This document shows, in pieces, positions 23,137 through 34,641 of a stretch of DNA of 64,000 nucleotides (position 1 is its first letter; each line of letters starts with the position of its first letter). The notes below the pieces were generated by a model. The model made no database searches, had not been told where the DNA came from, and saw only the letters and a list, made by a program, of their open reading frames with translations. This DNA comes from Sorghum bicolor. Taxonomy: Eukaryota > Streptophyta > Magnoliopsida > Poales > Poaceae. The position numbers were made by a program, and so were the translations under genes. Location: NCBI RefSeq assembly GCF_000003195.3, contig NC_012872.2, forward strand, positions 6,386,001 through 6,450,000, given 5' to 3'.

Positions 23137-25528
23137 AAAGCATTGTTAATTCAGTCTTAGACCGCTTAATAGAAAATAAAAATTCTCATGTTATCTAATA
23201 GAATTGAGGCTTTTTTAGTCCCAGAGATAGTAGACCCACAATCCATGTGTACTGCAATAGGACCAAAGTCAAGCAATGCTTATACCATAAAAAAAGCCAA
23301 GCATTGCTCAAAGTGGCGTGAATGAGCTGTAGAAGGCAGACCCAGCCAAGTTTTTCACGAGTTGAATTTCATAACAAGAAAATGCTCAATGCGCCTTTCA
23401 TTTCTGCCTAGTATCAATTTACGCAGTATACAATAAATGGAAATTTCCTTTTCTTTTTGAGAACAAAATAAAATGGGGGTAGGTATCTGTGCCGTAAGGA
23501 GCTTTCTAGAGCTCCGATTAACTACAGATGTTTGGCCCAAAATGACCTGATCAAATGGCCAAGTTGTAATATTTATAGAATTTTCCTCTTTTTAGATGAA
23601 GTAATCTGTATTTAACCTTTTTTTTACAATTTAGTGTTTTGAAATATTATCCTTCTCAGAGTTTCCAAGGACTAAGAATCAATATGTGGTACAATTTTTT
23701 TTCATGAGTACATATCGGTACCTCTGTACTTGGAGGGCATAGTGGTTCAGTGAAACATTACCTGACTTACATGAAAAAAATTGAAAGTTTCCTTTAGAAA
23801 ATGACTTCATCATCACTACTGACTATAGAAGCCATGTGATCTGAGTAACTGATCATACCAAATAAAAGTACTAAACTTGAAAGCCTAGGCACAAGGGACC
23901 CTCAGGAAGAAGATTACTCTATAAATACTATCGATTTTGTCACTTCTGGAGCTGCAAAATGCAACGAACAGTGTTTGCGTCCAATGCAGAAATGGCAACA
24001 CAATCGAGAGATACGGTAGTGTAGATAGCGCTAGCTACACACTCACAGGCTTGGAAGGCATCATGAAACTTGAGGTTGATCATCAAATCATCTCTTACTT
24101 CTCTTGTACTAGTAATATTTTGCGTATATATGGCATATCCTGAAACATCTGTCGTTGTTATGGCACACTAGGAATCTGGGATGCAGGCCTAGGGTGTATC
24201 GTCGCGCCACCCACTTCCATTCACCTGATTGCTCAACTTCTGTCGGGAAGTCAGGTGGCACAGATCAAGGCATTCTAACACAGAGGTGGGGTCATTGGGC
24301 AATACTTGATTGAAGGACAAGTTGCTGAAATCCATCAACCCCTGCTTTGAAAGAGAGTTTGTGTTGTTGTGGAGGCTGAGAATTCAGAGTTGGGTGTGTT
24401 TGGATCTTTGGCTCCCAGATATAGCTACCTACCAGATAGATGATCGTGGCTTCTAGAGCCACACAAAATCAGACATCTGGCGACGCTGCTGTTTAGGACA
24501 GGCAAGAATCTCACACCATCATCCAAACAAGCTTCATATCCAGCCATCCATGTAGGGCACAAGTGACGAATGCTGACACATGTGTGCTCGTGACATCCTT
24601 AGCAAATCACGGCAGTTAAAAACATTGTTAATTCAGTCTTAGAGGCTTAAAATAAAAATTCTCAAGCAATGCTTAGACCATAAAAAAAGTCAAGCAATGC
24701 TTTAAGCCCATGCATGACTTGAATTTCTTTTTTCCCCAAAGTGCATGATCTGTTCAAGCACGTCTTTTATTAAGAAGACAGAATTAAAGTTACACGTATG
24801 CCTGCGTTCTGGAGCTCAAAGTGGCGTGAGAGCAGCCAAGATCGAATGAGCTGCAGAAGGCAGACCAAACCAAGTTTATCATGAGTTGAATTCATAACAA
24901 TGAAATGATTAATGTGCCTTTCATTTCTGCTAGTATTACGCAGTACAATAAATGGAAATTTCCTTTTCTTTTAGAACAAACAGAAGGAAATGAACGATTT
25001 TTGATGTACCAAAACTCAATCTACAAAACCAACTAGGCATACTTTCATTTTTTCAAGGAATTCATCCATGGGCCTGGAAATTTTATGGGATTCATTTCTC
25101 ATCATGCTAAGGTTCATCATGAAGGGGCAGGTATGTGATTCTCAAAAGAAAAATAAAAAATGAAGAGGCAGGTATGTGGGCCGTAAGGAGCTTTCCAGAG
25201 CTTCGATTAACTAACTGAATATTACAGATGGTTGGCCCAAAATGACCTGATCAAGTAGTCTCGCGGCATATTATTACATGAAAAAATGAAAGTTTCCTTT
25301 AGAAAAGGACTTCATCATCACTACCGACTACAGAAGTCATGTGATGTGAGTAACTGATTATACCAAAGAAAAGTACTGAACTTGAAAGCACTATCTTAAA
25401 AACACTGAAGGGGCGGCCTGAATGACGCATCCATGTCAATTAGAAGGGACCACGTCACAAGGGATGTGCAGAAAGAAGAATACTCTATAAATACTATAGG
25501 TTCTGTCACCCCTGGGGCTGCAAATGCA

Positions 25529-25678
25529 ATGAACAGTGTTCGCATCCAACACAGAAATAGCAACGTGAGCAAGGGAGACGGTAGTGTAGGTAGCGCTACC
25601 TGCACACTGCTTGCAGGCTTGGAAAGCATCATGAAACTTGAGGTTGATCAGATCGTCTCTTACTTCGATCTAAAATAA
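25529..25678 (+). CDS. Short ORF in repeat unit 4 (49 residues), uncertain
   Basis: It encodes MNSVRIQHRNSNVSKGDGSV then GLESIMKLEVDQIVSYFDLK, colinear with the ORFs of units 1-3. One codon (His) is lost relative to unit 1, keeping the frame. It starts 43 bp after TATAAAT. Confidence 0.25.
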   Translation: MNSVRIQHRNSNVSKGDGSVGSATCTLLAGLESIMKLEVDQIVSYFDLK

Positions 25679-27070
25679 TGTCAATTTGAAGGGCCCAGGG
25701 CACAAGGGACCCTCAGGAAGAAGAACACTCTATAAATACTCCTGGGGCTGCAAAATGCAATGAACGATATTCGCATCCAATGCAGAAATAGCAACACAAG
25801 CGAGAGATGATAGTGTAGATAGCGTTAGCTACACACTTGTAGGCTTGGAAGCCATCATGAAACTTGAGGTTGATCATCAGATCGTCTCTTACTTCTCTTC
25901 TACTAATATTTTGCGTATATATGGCATATACTCAAACATCTGTCGTTGTTATCCATAAAACGTCAGGTTATGACGAGCACACTGGGATGCAGACCTAGAG
26001 TGTACAGAAGCACAACGGGGCACTGGGCAGTGCTTGATTCAAGGGACAAACTGCTGAAGTCCATCAACCCCTGTTTTAAAAGAGAGCTTGTGTTGTCATG
26101 GAGGCTGGTAATAATTCTGATTTTGGGTGTGTTCGGGTCTACCTACCAGACAAATGATCATGGTCTCTAGAGGCACACAAAACCAGACATCTACCGACGT
26201 GCTATCTAAGCCAGGCAAGAATCCCCTACCATCATCCAAACAAGCTTCATATCCTGCCGATTGTCGAAAAGAAAAGCTTCATATCCAGCCATATCCATGT
26301 CGGAGCATCCATGTAGGGCGCAGGTGACGAGTGTTGCACGTGTGTCATGACATCATTAGCAAATCACGGTAGTTAAAAGCATTTTTAATTCAGTCTTAGA
26401 GGCATAAAAATAAAAAATCCCTTGTTATCTAATAGAATTGAGGCTTTTTTTAGTCCCAGGGATAAATCCATAATCCATGTGAACTGTAAACTGCAATAGG
26501 ACACAAGCAATGCTTACCATAAAAAGAAGTCAAGCAGTGCTATAAGCCCATGCATTTTTTCCCACTATAGTACATGATCTGTTGAAACACGTACTATATT
26601 AAGAAGACAGGATTAAAGTTACACGCATGTCTATGTTCTGGAACTCAAAGTGGCGTGAGAGCAGCCACGAATAAGCTGCAGAAGGTAGACCAAACCAAGT
26701 TTTTCACGAGTTGAATTTCATAACAAGGAAATGCTTAATGCGCCTTTCATTTCTGCATTACACAGTACAAAAAATGAAAATTTCCTTTTCTTTTTTTGAG
26801 AACAAAAAGAAGGAAATGAAACAGTTTTTATGTACCAAAACTCAATCCACAAAACCAGCGTGTTTCATTTTTCAGGGAATTCATTCATGGGCCTGAAAAT
26901 TTTATGGGCTTCATTTCACGCTAAGGTTGATCATGAAGGGGCAGGTATGTGGGCTTTAAGGAGCTTTCTAGAGCTCCGATTAACTGACTATTACCGATGG
27001 TCGGCCCAAAATGACCTTATCAAATGGCTTGGTTATAATATTTACAGAATTTTCTTCTTTTTAGATGGAG

Positions 27071-27770
27071 TAAGCTTTTTATTTAAGTTAAATAAAGTTT
27101 TGATCTTTGTAACAAAGCAGTATTACCATTATAGTAAAATAAAAAAGAAAGAAATAAAAATGGGATCTATTATATACTCTAAATGTATAAAACATCATAC
27201 TAATAAAGGTACAGCATAAAAACAACATATCAACCTACATTCCAATTACAGAGAAAAAGCTAGCTTGACATAGTTCTCTTATTTTAACTATCAAACTACA
27301 TTCCAGTTATAGAGCTAAAAAAAGCTAGCTTGACACAGTTCTGTTGTTTTCTTGGACTATGAAGAGAGATGGCTAAAGTCCTTAAAACTCTATTGTCTTC
27401 ATACAAAGGTGATGAACAGTACATCTAAAACATTTTGCATATGTCTGAATCTCACTTGTCCTCTAGCAACCTATCAAAACGGTAATCAATGCCTTGAGTA
27501 ATAGTTGAGCCTTTTCTTTTCCAAAGCTCCATCAAATTGGAACATCCTTATTCCTCCTAAACCATATAAAAGCAACAATGAATGTCGGGATTAAGCAAGA
27601 GAACGATGCCTCCAAGGAGAGATACAAAGTACCACTGACGATACTATTCCCTTTATAGCATACACAAACTTTTCACTTGCAAGATCTCACACCACGAGGG
27701 CGGTGGTCTATCCTTACGCCTCTAAGGAGAAAAACGGCACCGACAACCATTGCCATCATCAACCTAATGA
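27071..27770. other. Left flank of the large CACTA element, no gene
   Basis: A/T-rich at first, with a duplicated CATTCCARTTAYAGAG...AAAGCTAGCTTGACA motif (27238-27340), then unique-looking sequence up to the TGA target duplication at 27768-27770. The interrupted sequence resumes at 47455. Confidence 0.5.
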
Positions 27771-27789
27771 CACTATGTGAAAAAAGCTT

Positions 27790-27995
27790 ATTACAGACGT
27801 GTGTTCAGGTATTTCACAGACCTGCAATACTACGTCTGTAATAAGGATTTATTACAGACGTGCATGTAAGCGTCTGTAATTGTAATTTGTTAGAGACACG
27901 CTGTACTGACAAGTGTCTGTGGTAAAATAACGCTCGTCTGTGTACATTCTTTATTACTGACGCGTGTTAATAACACACGTCTGTACAATGCTGAT
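27790..27995. repeat. CACTA left subterminal repeats
   Basis: Multiple direct and inverted copies of ATTACAGACGTG and ACGTCTGTAATAA, with variants GTGTCTGTGG and ACACGTCTGT. In CACTA elements such repeats bind the TNPA-type protein. The matching set is at 47220-47410. Confidence 0.85.
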
Positions 27996-29133
27996 AATCA
28001 CCAAAAAAAAGTACTGTTCGCATATAATCCAAACTCGCCCATAATACATCAACACAACACAGATCAACTAAATTAAGTTCAAATTTTCAAATATGTCAAC
28101 ACAAAGTTCAAATTTTCAGTTGTTTACACAATTAACAGTACACAATTATGCATATATGCATAGGAGCAGCTAGCTAGGACAAATGCACCCTTACAATAGC
28201 ATCACAGATCATCAATATAACTATTGTTGTTGTGATCATCAATATAACTATTGTTCATGAGGCCACCAGCAGGGTCATGAAACGGACCATCTGGGTGGAT
28301 GATCCACTCCAGAATGAATTTGGAGATCCTCTCTCTAATCTCGCCCAAGCGGATAATTAACCGTTGTGTTCAAGTCAAGGCCCTGCAAAACACGACCAGT
28401 AGCCAAAAGATATAAGGTTTTCCTTACAAATAAAAGCATGCAATATAACAAAAAGATTTTAGTTCAAGAGTGTATAAAGTTCATAGCATGTCACTAAAAA
28501 GTTTAAAATGAGATAGTACGTATAAAGGTTTTAAAATTAGGTGTAAAAGTTCCAATTCTATTACTACAAAGTTTATAATGTGATAGTTTAAAGTTTATAG
28601 AACTATAAGTATAGAAGTAGTTTAAATACTATTAATAATTGTAAGCGACAAATTTGAAATTAGCAGTAGGTATATATTTTTGGATGTGATTGTTCAAAGT
28701 TTGATAATTTCTTTAATGTAAAGTTTTGAAGCCTTAGTAATATTTCTTGTAATGTTGTATTTTAAAGATTCTTAACATAGAGTACAAAGTTTGTTATGTT
28801 TTGATTTTAGAGTGTAAAGTTTTGAACCTAAAGACAAAACATTTATAAAATCGAAGTTTAAAGCTTTGTACTAAAACTATAAATTTTATAATGTTACAGT
28901 TTAAAGTTTACATCTATATAGATCGTTCTTTTTTCATCGCCCTAATCTGCTTTGTTATGACGAGATATATAAATGGAGAGAAGGTAAAACATTGAACAAG
29001 GTTCCTCCTTATTCTAAGCCCTTCAGGGCATCAATGGGTGCTAGAAGATTGCCGAAGATAGGCAAGATATGCAGCCTGTGCCAGCGTGTGCCAGAAGGCA
29101 GCCAATATGCGTCCTCCTTATGTTAATCCAAAT

Positions 29134-29418
29134 TTTGAAAAAAGCATGCAGATGAAGGTGCAAATGGTTACAAGCATAGTAGTGGTGCTGATCAAGAAAT
29201 AAGGCACCAGAAACGTGAACCATTTTATGACCCTGTTTGGGTAAAAAGTAGGATTCCAAAACCACCTGCACTACACATGCATGTTGATGATTATGCTGGA
29301 ATGGCTATTGAGAAGATGGCAAACCAAGCACCTGATGGACAAAGGTGTATGGAGATGACAAAACAGAGGTCACATCTCTCATTGCAATGGGCAAAGGATG
29401 AATTTGGGACTCATTGAA
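29134..29418 (+). CDS. Unrecognised ORF fragment inside the CACTA element
   Basis: An open stretch of about 94 codons encodes GANGYKHSSGADQEIRHQKR, EPFYDPVWVKSRIPKPPALH and QRSHLSLQWAKDEFGTH before a stop. The composition looks coding rather than random, but there is no domain I can name. It lies within the long intron of the opposite-strand element gene and could be a captured exon. An upstream stop and the lack of a start suggest it is partial. Confidence 0.3.
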
Positions 29419-32033
29419 TACTATTTACTAGCACACAATTCAGTTGTAAAAGATAATAATAAAAATTACATGTCATGTATTTTAGGCATCTATTTAGACG
29501 GCACTAATATGCTTGCCTTGTTGACACTTTATTATTCAAACATTATATAGACTTTGTCGAAGAAAATCATGTGGATGCAAAGATGCTTAACAAATCAAAA
29601 GGGGATGCTTGTTGTTCACCTCCTCCATGGCTCCCCACCGGCCGGGCTTGCCACCACAAGTCTCCATGGAGCCTCACCCTACATCTCGCCGGCATCAGAA
29701 TCAAAGCAAATGTGTCATGTGAGTTCACACGACCGGCTGAAGAACTACAGTGATATTTCACATGCATGCACTCTTCTACGAGGTGCAAGAAATTGAAGTA
29801 AAGACATATACATTAACTTATATGTGAAGGCGTGTCTCAATGGCCGAATAAATTCAACATCACATGCATTGGATGCTGGATTAAGTAATCAAAATCAGCC
29901 GGGGGCCCTATCTAGTAGCGCCCTTATCCTAAAACAAAACGGTAGATTCAAGAGCACACGAGCAGTGCATAATGGTTGAGGGAATATTCTGTATAAGTTA
30001 TTATCAATCAATCATACACTCCTAGGTGGTGGCGCAAGGCGCAAGGCGCAACGCATAATAGATGCATGGTCGCCGGGTAGTATAACACTGGCCACTGCTA
30101 AATTCCACTGACGGATGCATGTTGCATAATGGAGACACTGCAAGTGGCAAGTGCAGTCCTTGATGGTGATAACGATGCCATTAAGCCAAGGTTGGACGCC
30201 ATGATTTGAGAGGTCGCACAATGGTGTCATATATTCGACTCACAAGACAAGATGCTGAACCTTGGGGTTTCAACCATTAGAGAAGCATCACATTCAACTA
30301 ATCACAACAACTAATAAGTAAATAGATCTCGCGTACCTTAGAGTCAACCGCCTTTGTAAACGACAGCATACACAGCAAGTGGTGGGCCGCATAGAACCCA
30401 CAAGTGTTGTCCATACCTTGTTGTAGGCACTGCGATCATATGATCAAACATGGTTACTAATATAAATAAAACACTAATTAACAACTAGAAGTGAAGCACT
30501 ACTAACTGGAAATTTGGGGACATGAGTCAACTTGAATTCTGTCTTCCTTGTCTTGGCCTGATAGTTGGCATAGGCCCTTCACATACAAGAGTTGTTACAA
30601 CATTAGTTGGACTCAATAACATATTTATAAGAAAGGGGCAATAATAGGTTAGAAAGTACTCACTCATCTATCACAGAGACCAACGGACTCAAATTTGTCT
30701 TCCCGCCTCTATTGGAGTCAAGGTACAACACCTTGTGCCAGCTAGGAACGATGACGACAGCAATCCAGTGATTACCAGAGTTATATGCAAAACCCACATA
30801 TTTTTTTGGTTATATTCCATTAGGCATCTTTCCAGATACGCCACACTGTAATCCCTATTACTTCTCAGGGTATCAATTCTCAATGGCTCTGGATCAAGAA
30901 GCGCAACTGGAAGAGATTTCTTTGTAGCTACCGCAATGAGGTATCTAGGAATAAAGAAGCATAGAAAATCAATTTAGCAAGCAATGCTAACACATGAAGA
31001 GCATTCCTAGCTACAAAAATGAACATGTCTAAAAGAGAAGAAATTGTACGCACAATGTTATCACGCGAAGAATTGCTACATCCAATGAATCGAACGTGAG
31101 GAGGTCAAACACATCTTCAAATCCCACAGTGAGAGGCACATATTGGCCGTCAAGCAAGAAAAAATGGCTCTTCACCCTACCTATTATCCCGATGTTTCTC
31201 CCCATTGCACATGCATTCATGTAGTAGATATGAAGTTCAGCACACTTAGGACCTGCCTGCAAAATTTCTTCTTCTGATAGCATTGGCTGTCCAAAATTGA
31301 ACTTGGAGTTGGGACGTATCAATAAGGAATCCTCAGGCGTACTCCTAGACGATTTGGTCGGTTCCGCCTGCTGCTGCTGCTTGCCACCCACCTGCTGGTC
31401 CCGTTTGGTATTTTTACTCTTGTGTGCTCTAGAGGATGCGACAGATACAGCTGGACCATGTGTGGAATTGTTAGTTTTTTTCTTTCCTTCTGCAAGCTCC
31501 TTGGAAGCACATTTTCCTACAATAGGGGCACTCTCATATTTCTCGTCGTGTGAGGATGAAACTTTGCATGCCAAGTCCTTTAGAGTGACTTTGGCTGACC
31601 TCCCAGGCCGTGTAGGTTCTAAAGAGCTTTTACTAGGGGCCTCCTTCGGTGATATCACAATGCCACTCTTACTCCACTGGATCCAGGTGAACAAAGCTTC
31701 TCCAAGAGTTGTTATCTCATCATTTGGTGGCGGAGTCAACACAAAGCTCTCATGGCCCGGATGTACAAAATCAACTAATACAACAACATATCCATCCTGT
31801 ATAGGAACTGAATGTAACACAATTCGGTTTGGGAATACTTGACCCTTTGCTACCTCCACCGGATAACCTCCAGAGTTGCTTACAAGTGTACAATATGTTG
31901 GCTCTGTGAGAAGATCCATAGGATTTGGATATGAATTGCCATTTCCACCAGGTCCGTCCAACTGTACATTGTTGCAGACCGCATCAGCGCCTGAGGCAAA
32001 GCTGTTGTCCTTAGCACCCATAGAGGGAAGGGT

Positions 32034-32117
32034 GTTGGAGGGCAGGTCGGGCAAATTAGTGTTGGAGGGCAGGTCAGGCAAATTAGTGTTGGAGGGCAGG
32101 TCAGGCAAATTAACTCC
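32034..32117 (-). repeat. Three tandem 27-bp coding repeats
   Basis: GTTGGAGGGCAGGTCRGGCA occurs three times in a 27-bp period, encoding three NLPDLPSNT repeats in the element protein. The copies are almost identical, pointing to recent slippage. Confidence 0.9.
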
Positions 32118-33753
32118 TTGTGCACGTAGCATGGCAATGACATCTCTAAGTACCTCCCCGCGAATTTCTTCTTTAATGGCATCCGTATCCACATCTGAAC
32201 GCTTCCTCTTCCTATACATGTCCTCGTAATTCGGCCAAAACTTCCAACCAAAATAACTAGAAACACCGCGCATGCGCCCTGTCTGTTCTTTGCCCAAGAC
32301 CTGTGAGAGCACATCTTTATCCCTGACCAACTTGTTTGTGAGCCCTAAAGACTCAAGTTCTGCTTGTTTCTCTACAACTTGCTGAGAGACCGCTTCAGCT
32401 GACTTAGACAACCATTGAATCTTAGGGAAACCTTCAGGCGTCATAACCAACTTACCATGTGCACGCAGATAATTCCTAGGGCGACCCTCAGGATATTTGT
32501 GCCAAGGATTACTGAGGCCTTTGGCGGCTAATTCCAAATCCTCTTTCCTCCACTTTCGAAGTGCTGTAGCATATCCTCCTGTCCCCAGGCAGTGGTCATT
32601 CTTGTTCTTCGCCCGAAGCTTCTTGTAAAACTCACTTCTTTCTTTTGCTTCATCGGTCTCCTGTAGGCTCACAAATGTTTCCCAATCTTCAAGCTGAATG
32701 TATGGGTGCTTCTTCAAGGGATCCAACCCTGTATTGACAAAATTGCGTACTAGGTCGCTTTTGTGGGTTCTCCAAGATTTGTTTACCATCCTCATCAGCA
32801 TGTTACTCGCCTTAGCCTGCAATGGTTCTTCAAACTCCAACCAAGGTTGGACATAATCCTGAAATAATTTCTCCCTTTGTGTTTCAGTTAGGGCATCAAA
32901 TGAAAGCAAGGTCAAGGGCAACCTTTGTCTAGCAATCAAACCAGCAAGCCTCTTCATCCTCCTCTCGGCCCTCAGCTCAGTGGGCATCCCATTCTCTGTG
33001 ATCTCTCTGACGACTATCTTGTCGGTTGGCCACTGTGCCGGTTTCCTGTTTCTCCGGCGGCAACCTGGAGGTTGAGATGCCTGCACCTCACTCTCTTGCT
33101 CCCCTGCAGTATCATGTCCATATTGGCCCTCTGCATTAGCATCACTACTCCCTCCCTCATCTGATGCATTGTAATTAGATTCTACGTCGGTAGATGATGG
33201 TGCGCGCCCGTTATCAAAATCCTACAAAATAAATTTTAGTAAGGTTTTTAGGGACCATGATACAGCTCGATCGGCCATGTAAGAGTACCTAGCTAGTCAC
33301 GTATATCACAAAGCAAAAGCATACCATTCAGAAAGGGCTCTCTGTGCGTAGGCAACAGCCACCACTAACACCAATAACCACCGCCTTTTGTTCGTTGCCG
33401 TAGATTGCTACAAATAGCGAGCAAATTGAGTAACTTAGTTGTAAAAACAGTGGTACTACTTGGTAAAACAGGGAGATGCCGATGCTGCGTACTTTGGAGC
33501 CGCTCGGTGTTCTGCGTCGTGACGACAACGGCGATGTCGGAGCAGGCAAAGAATAAGGCAGTTTCCTCGTCCCTGATGCTCGTGTACTGCTGCGGGCGAG
33601 GGCGGACAGCGGTTCCACGGAGGGCGAGTGTGAGATCCAGAAGTGGGCGGCGTGGGCGGATGTCGGTTCGTGGAGGGCGACGGCGAGCTGCAGAGGCGGG
33701 CGCGCGGATGGCTGTTCGCGAGGGCGCAGGCCGGGGCAGGCGTGGAATCTTTA

Positions 33754-33977
33754 GGCCGGATGCAAAATTTTTTAGATTCTCCGTCACATCGAATCTTTAG
33801 ACGTATGCATGAGGTATTAAATATAGACGAAAATAAAAACTAATTGTACAGTTTACCTGTAAATTGTGAGACGAATTTTTTGATTCTAGTTAGTCTATAA
33901 TTGAACAATATTTATTACAAATAAACGAAAGTACTACACTAGCGAAAACTAAAATCTTTTCGCGTCTAAACAAGGCC
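33754..33977 (+). mobile_element. MITE, GGCCTTGTTTAG family, nested in the CACTA element
   Basis: The right end GTCTAAACAAGGCC and the internal words TTCTCCGTCACATCGAATCT and ATGAGGTATTAAATATAGAC match the family. The left end is altered (GGCCGGATGC). Confidence 0.8.
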
Positions 33978-34199
33978 TTGGTTTTTGGCTAAGATCCCTT
34001 CTTGCGGTCGTGCCCCCTTGGATGGCTGCGATGAAAGTGCCCCCTTGGATGGCTGAGATGAAAGCATGAGATACTGGCTTCTCTATTTATATGGCCCCTT
34101 TCTCACTGACCTCACACGTCCAGTACCTCCCCTCGTCAATCGTCATGGACCAATACCCACGACCCGGATATCCCTTCGCGGCCAACTAAGACGTCCCAC

Positions 34200-34292
34200 A
34201 GCAGGGGCAGTGGCCGCAGGGCCCCTTCGCCGGCCACGCCCCCAGCAGGGGCAGTGGCCGCAGGGCCCCTTCGCCGGCCACGCCCCACAGCA
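34200..34292 (+). repeat. 45-46 bp tandem repeat in the Pro/Gln-rich exon
   Basis: CAGGGGCAGTGGCCGCAGGG through GGCCACGCCC occurs twice. The first copy ends CACGCCCCCAGCAG and the second CACGCCCCACAGCAG, so one A is missing in the first. Confidence 0.85.
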
Positions 34293-34499
34293 GGGGCCGC
34301 TGGTTCCGCCGGCTGTCCAACCGCAGCCACTAGCCGTAGTCCCGTACGATGACCAGTTCCAGCAGAGGCCGCCGGTCCCATTCGAGGGTGCCGGCCACGT
34401 CCTGCTCCCGCAGCAGCAGCAGCCGGTGAACCCGGGCGCAAGCAACGTCCGGCCTCAGCAGGTAGCCTTTTCGAATTTTTTTTGGTTTTGAGGACCGTA

Positions 34500-34641
34500 C
34501 TTTTTTTTGTTTTTATTTGACAAACTGTGTAATTAGTTTTTATTTTAATCTATATTTAGTGCCTCGTACATGTGCGTCAAGATTCGATATGACGGGAAAT
34601 CTTGAAATTTTTTTTATTTTTGGAGGGAACTAAACAGGGCC
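34500..34641 (-). mobile_element. MITE fragment, GGCCTTGTTTAG family
   Basis: The right end GGAACTAAACAGGGCC and internal CAAGATTCGATATGACGGG match the family in reverse orientation. The left end cannot be recognised. Shortly after it, CATGGTCCAACAGGGTAGTC is tandemly duplicated (34792-34849). Confidence 0.7.

Larger units (their letters stand above)
20900..27070 (+). repeat. Array of five diverged repeat units, each with a TATA-like box
   Basis: Related sequence blocks recur with cores at about 21205, 22309, 23919, 25485 and 25730. Shared landmarks in order are GGTACCTCTGTACTTG, GAAAGTTTCCTTTAG, TACTCTATAAATACT, GCTGCAAAATGCAATGAACG, GGCATCATGAAACTTGAGGT, and a long tail ending GAGCTCCGATTAACT. 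Complete units are about 1.1-1.6 kb, and the fourth is truncated to about 0.25 kb. TATAAAT lies at 22310, 23920, 25486 and 25731; the first copy has TATAAGT at 21206. The second copy is interrupted by a solo LTR (22810-23136). I do not recognise the family. It could be a duplicated non-coding or short-peptide locus, or an unclassified transposon. Confidence 0.7.
28202..33221 (-). pseudogene. CACTA accessory protein: Transposase_24-like region plus Ulp1 (C48) cysteine-protease module
   Basis: The large exon 33221-31054 encodes a Transposase_24-like region (LQAKASNMLMRMVNKSWRTH; GTGGYATALRKWRKEDLELA), three tandem NLPDLPSNT repeats, a DUF8039-like part (EPTYCTLVSNSGGYPVEVAK) and a lysine-rich linker. 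The Ulp1 module continues through exons 30944-30664, 30576-30507 and 30429-30337. The catalytic His is in NSGNHWIAVVIVPS, the Asp in VLYLDSN and the Cys in MDNTCGFYAAHHLL. A likely terminal piece is at about 28369-28202 (RERISKFILEWIIHPDGPFH, ending in two copies of NNSYIDD). A 7-A run at 30802-30808 shifts the frame just before the His motif; one base more would keep it open. Such fusions are known accessory genes of plant CACTA elements. The 5' exon is not resolved, and the last intron is unusually long. Confidence 0.75.

Noticed and set aside
31297..31842. Plus-strand ORF of 181 residues
   Set aside because: It is a shadow of the minus-strand Transposase_24/Ulp1 gene.
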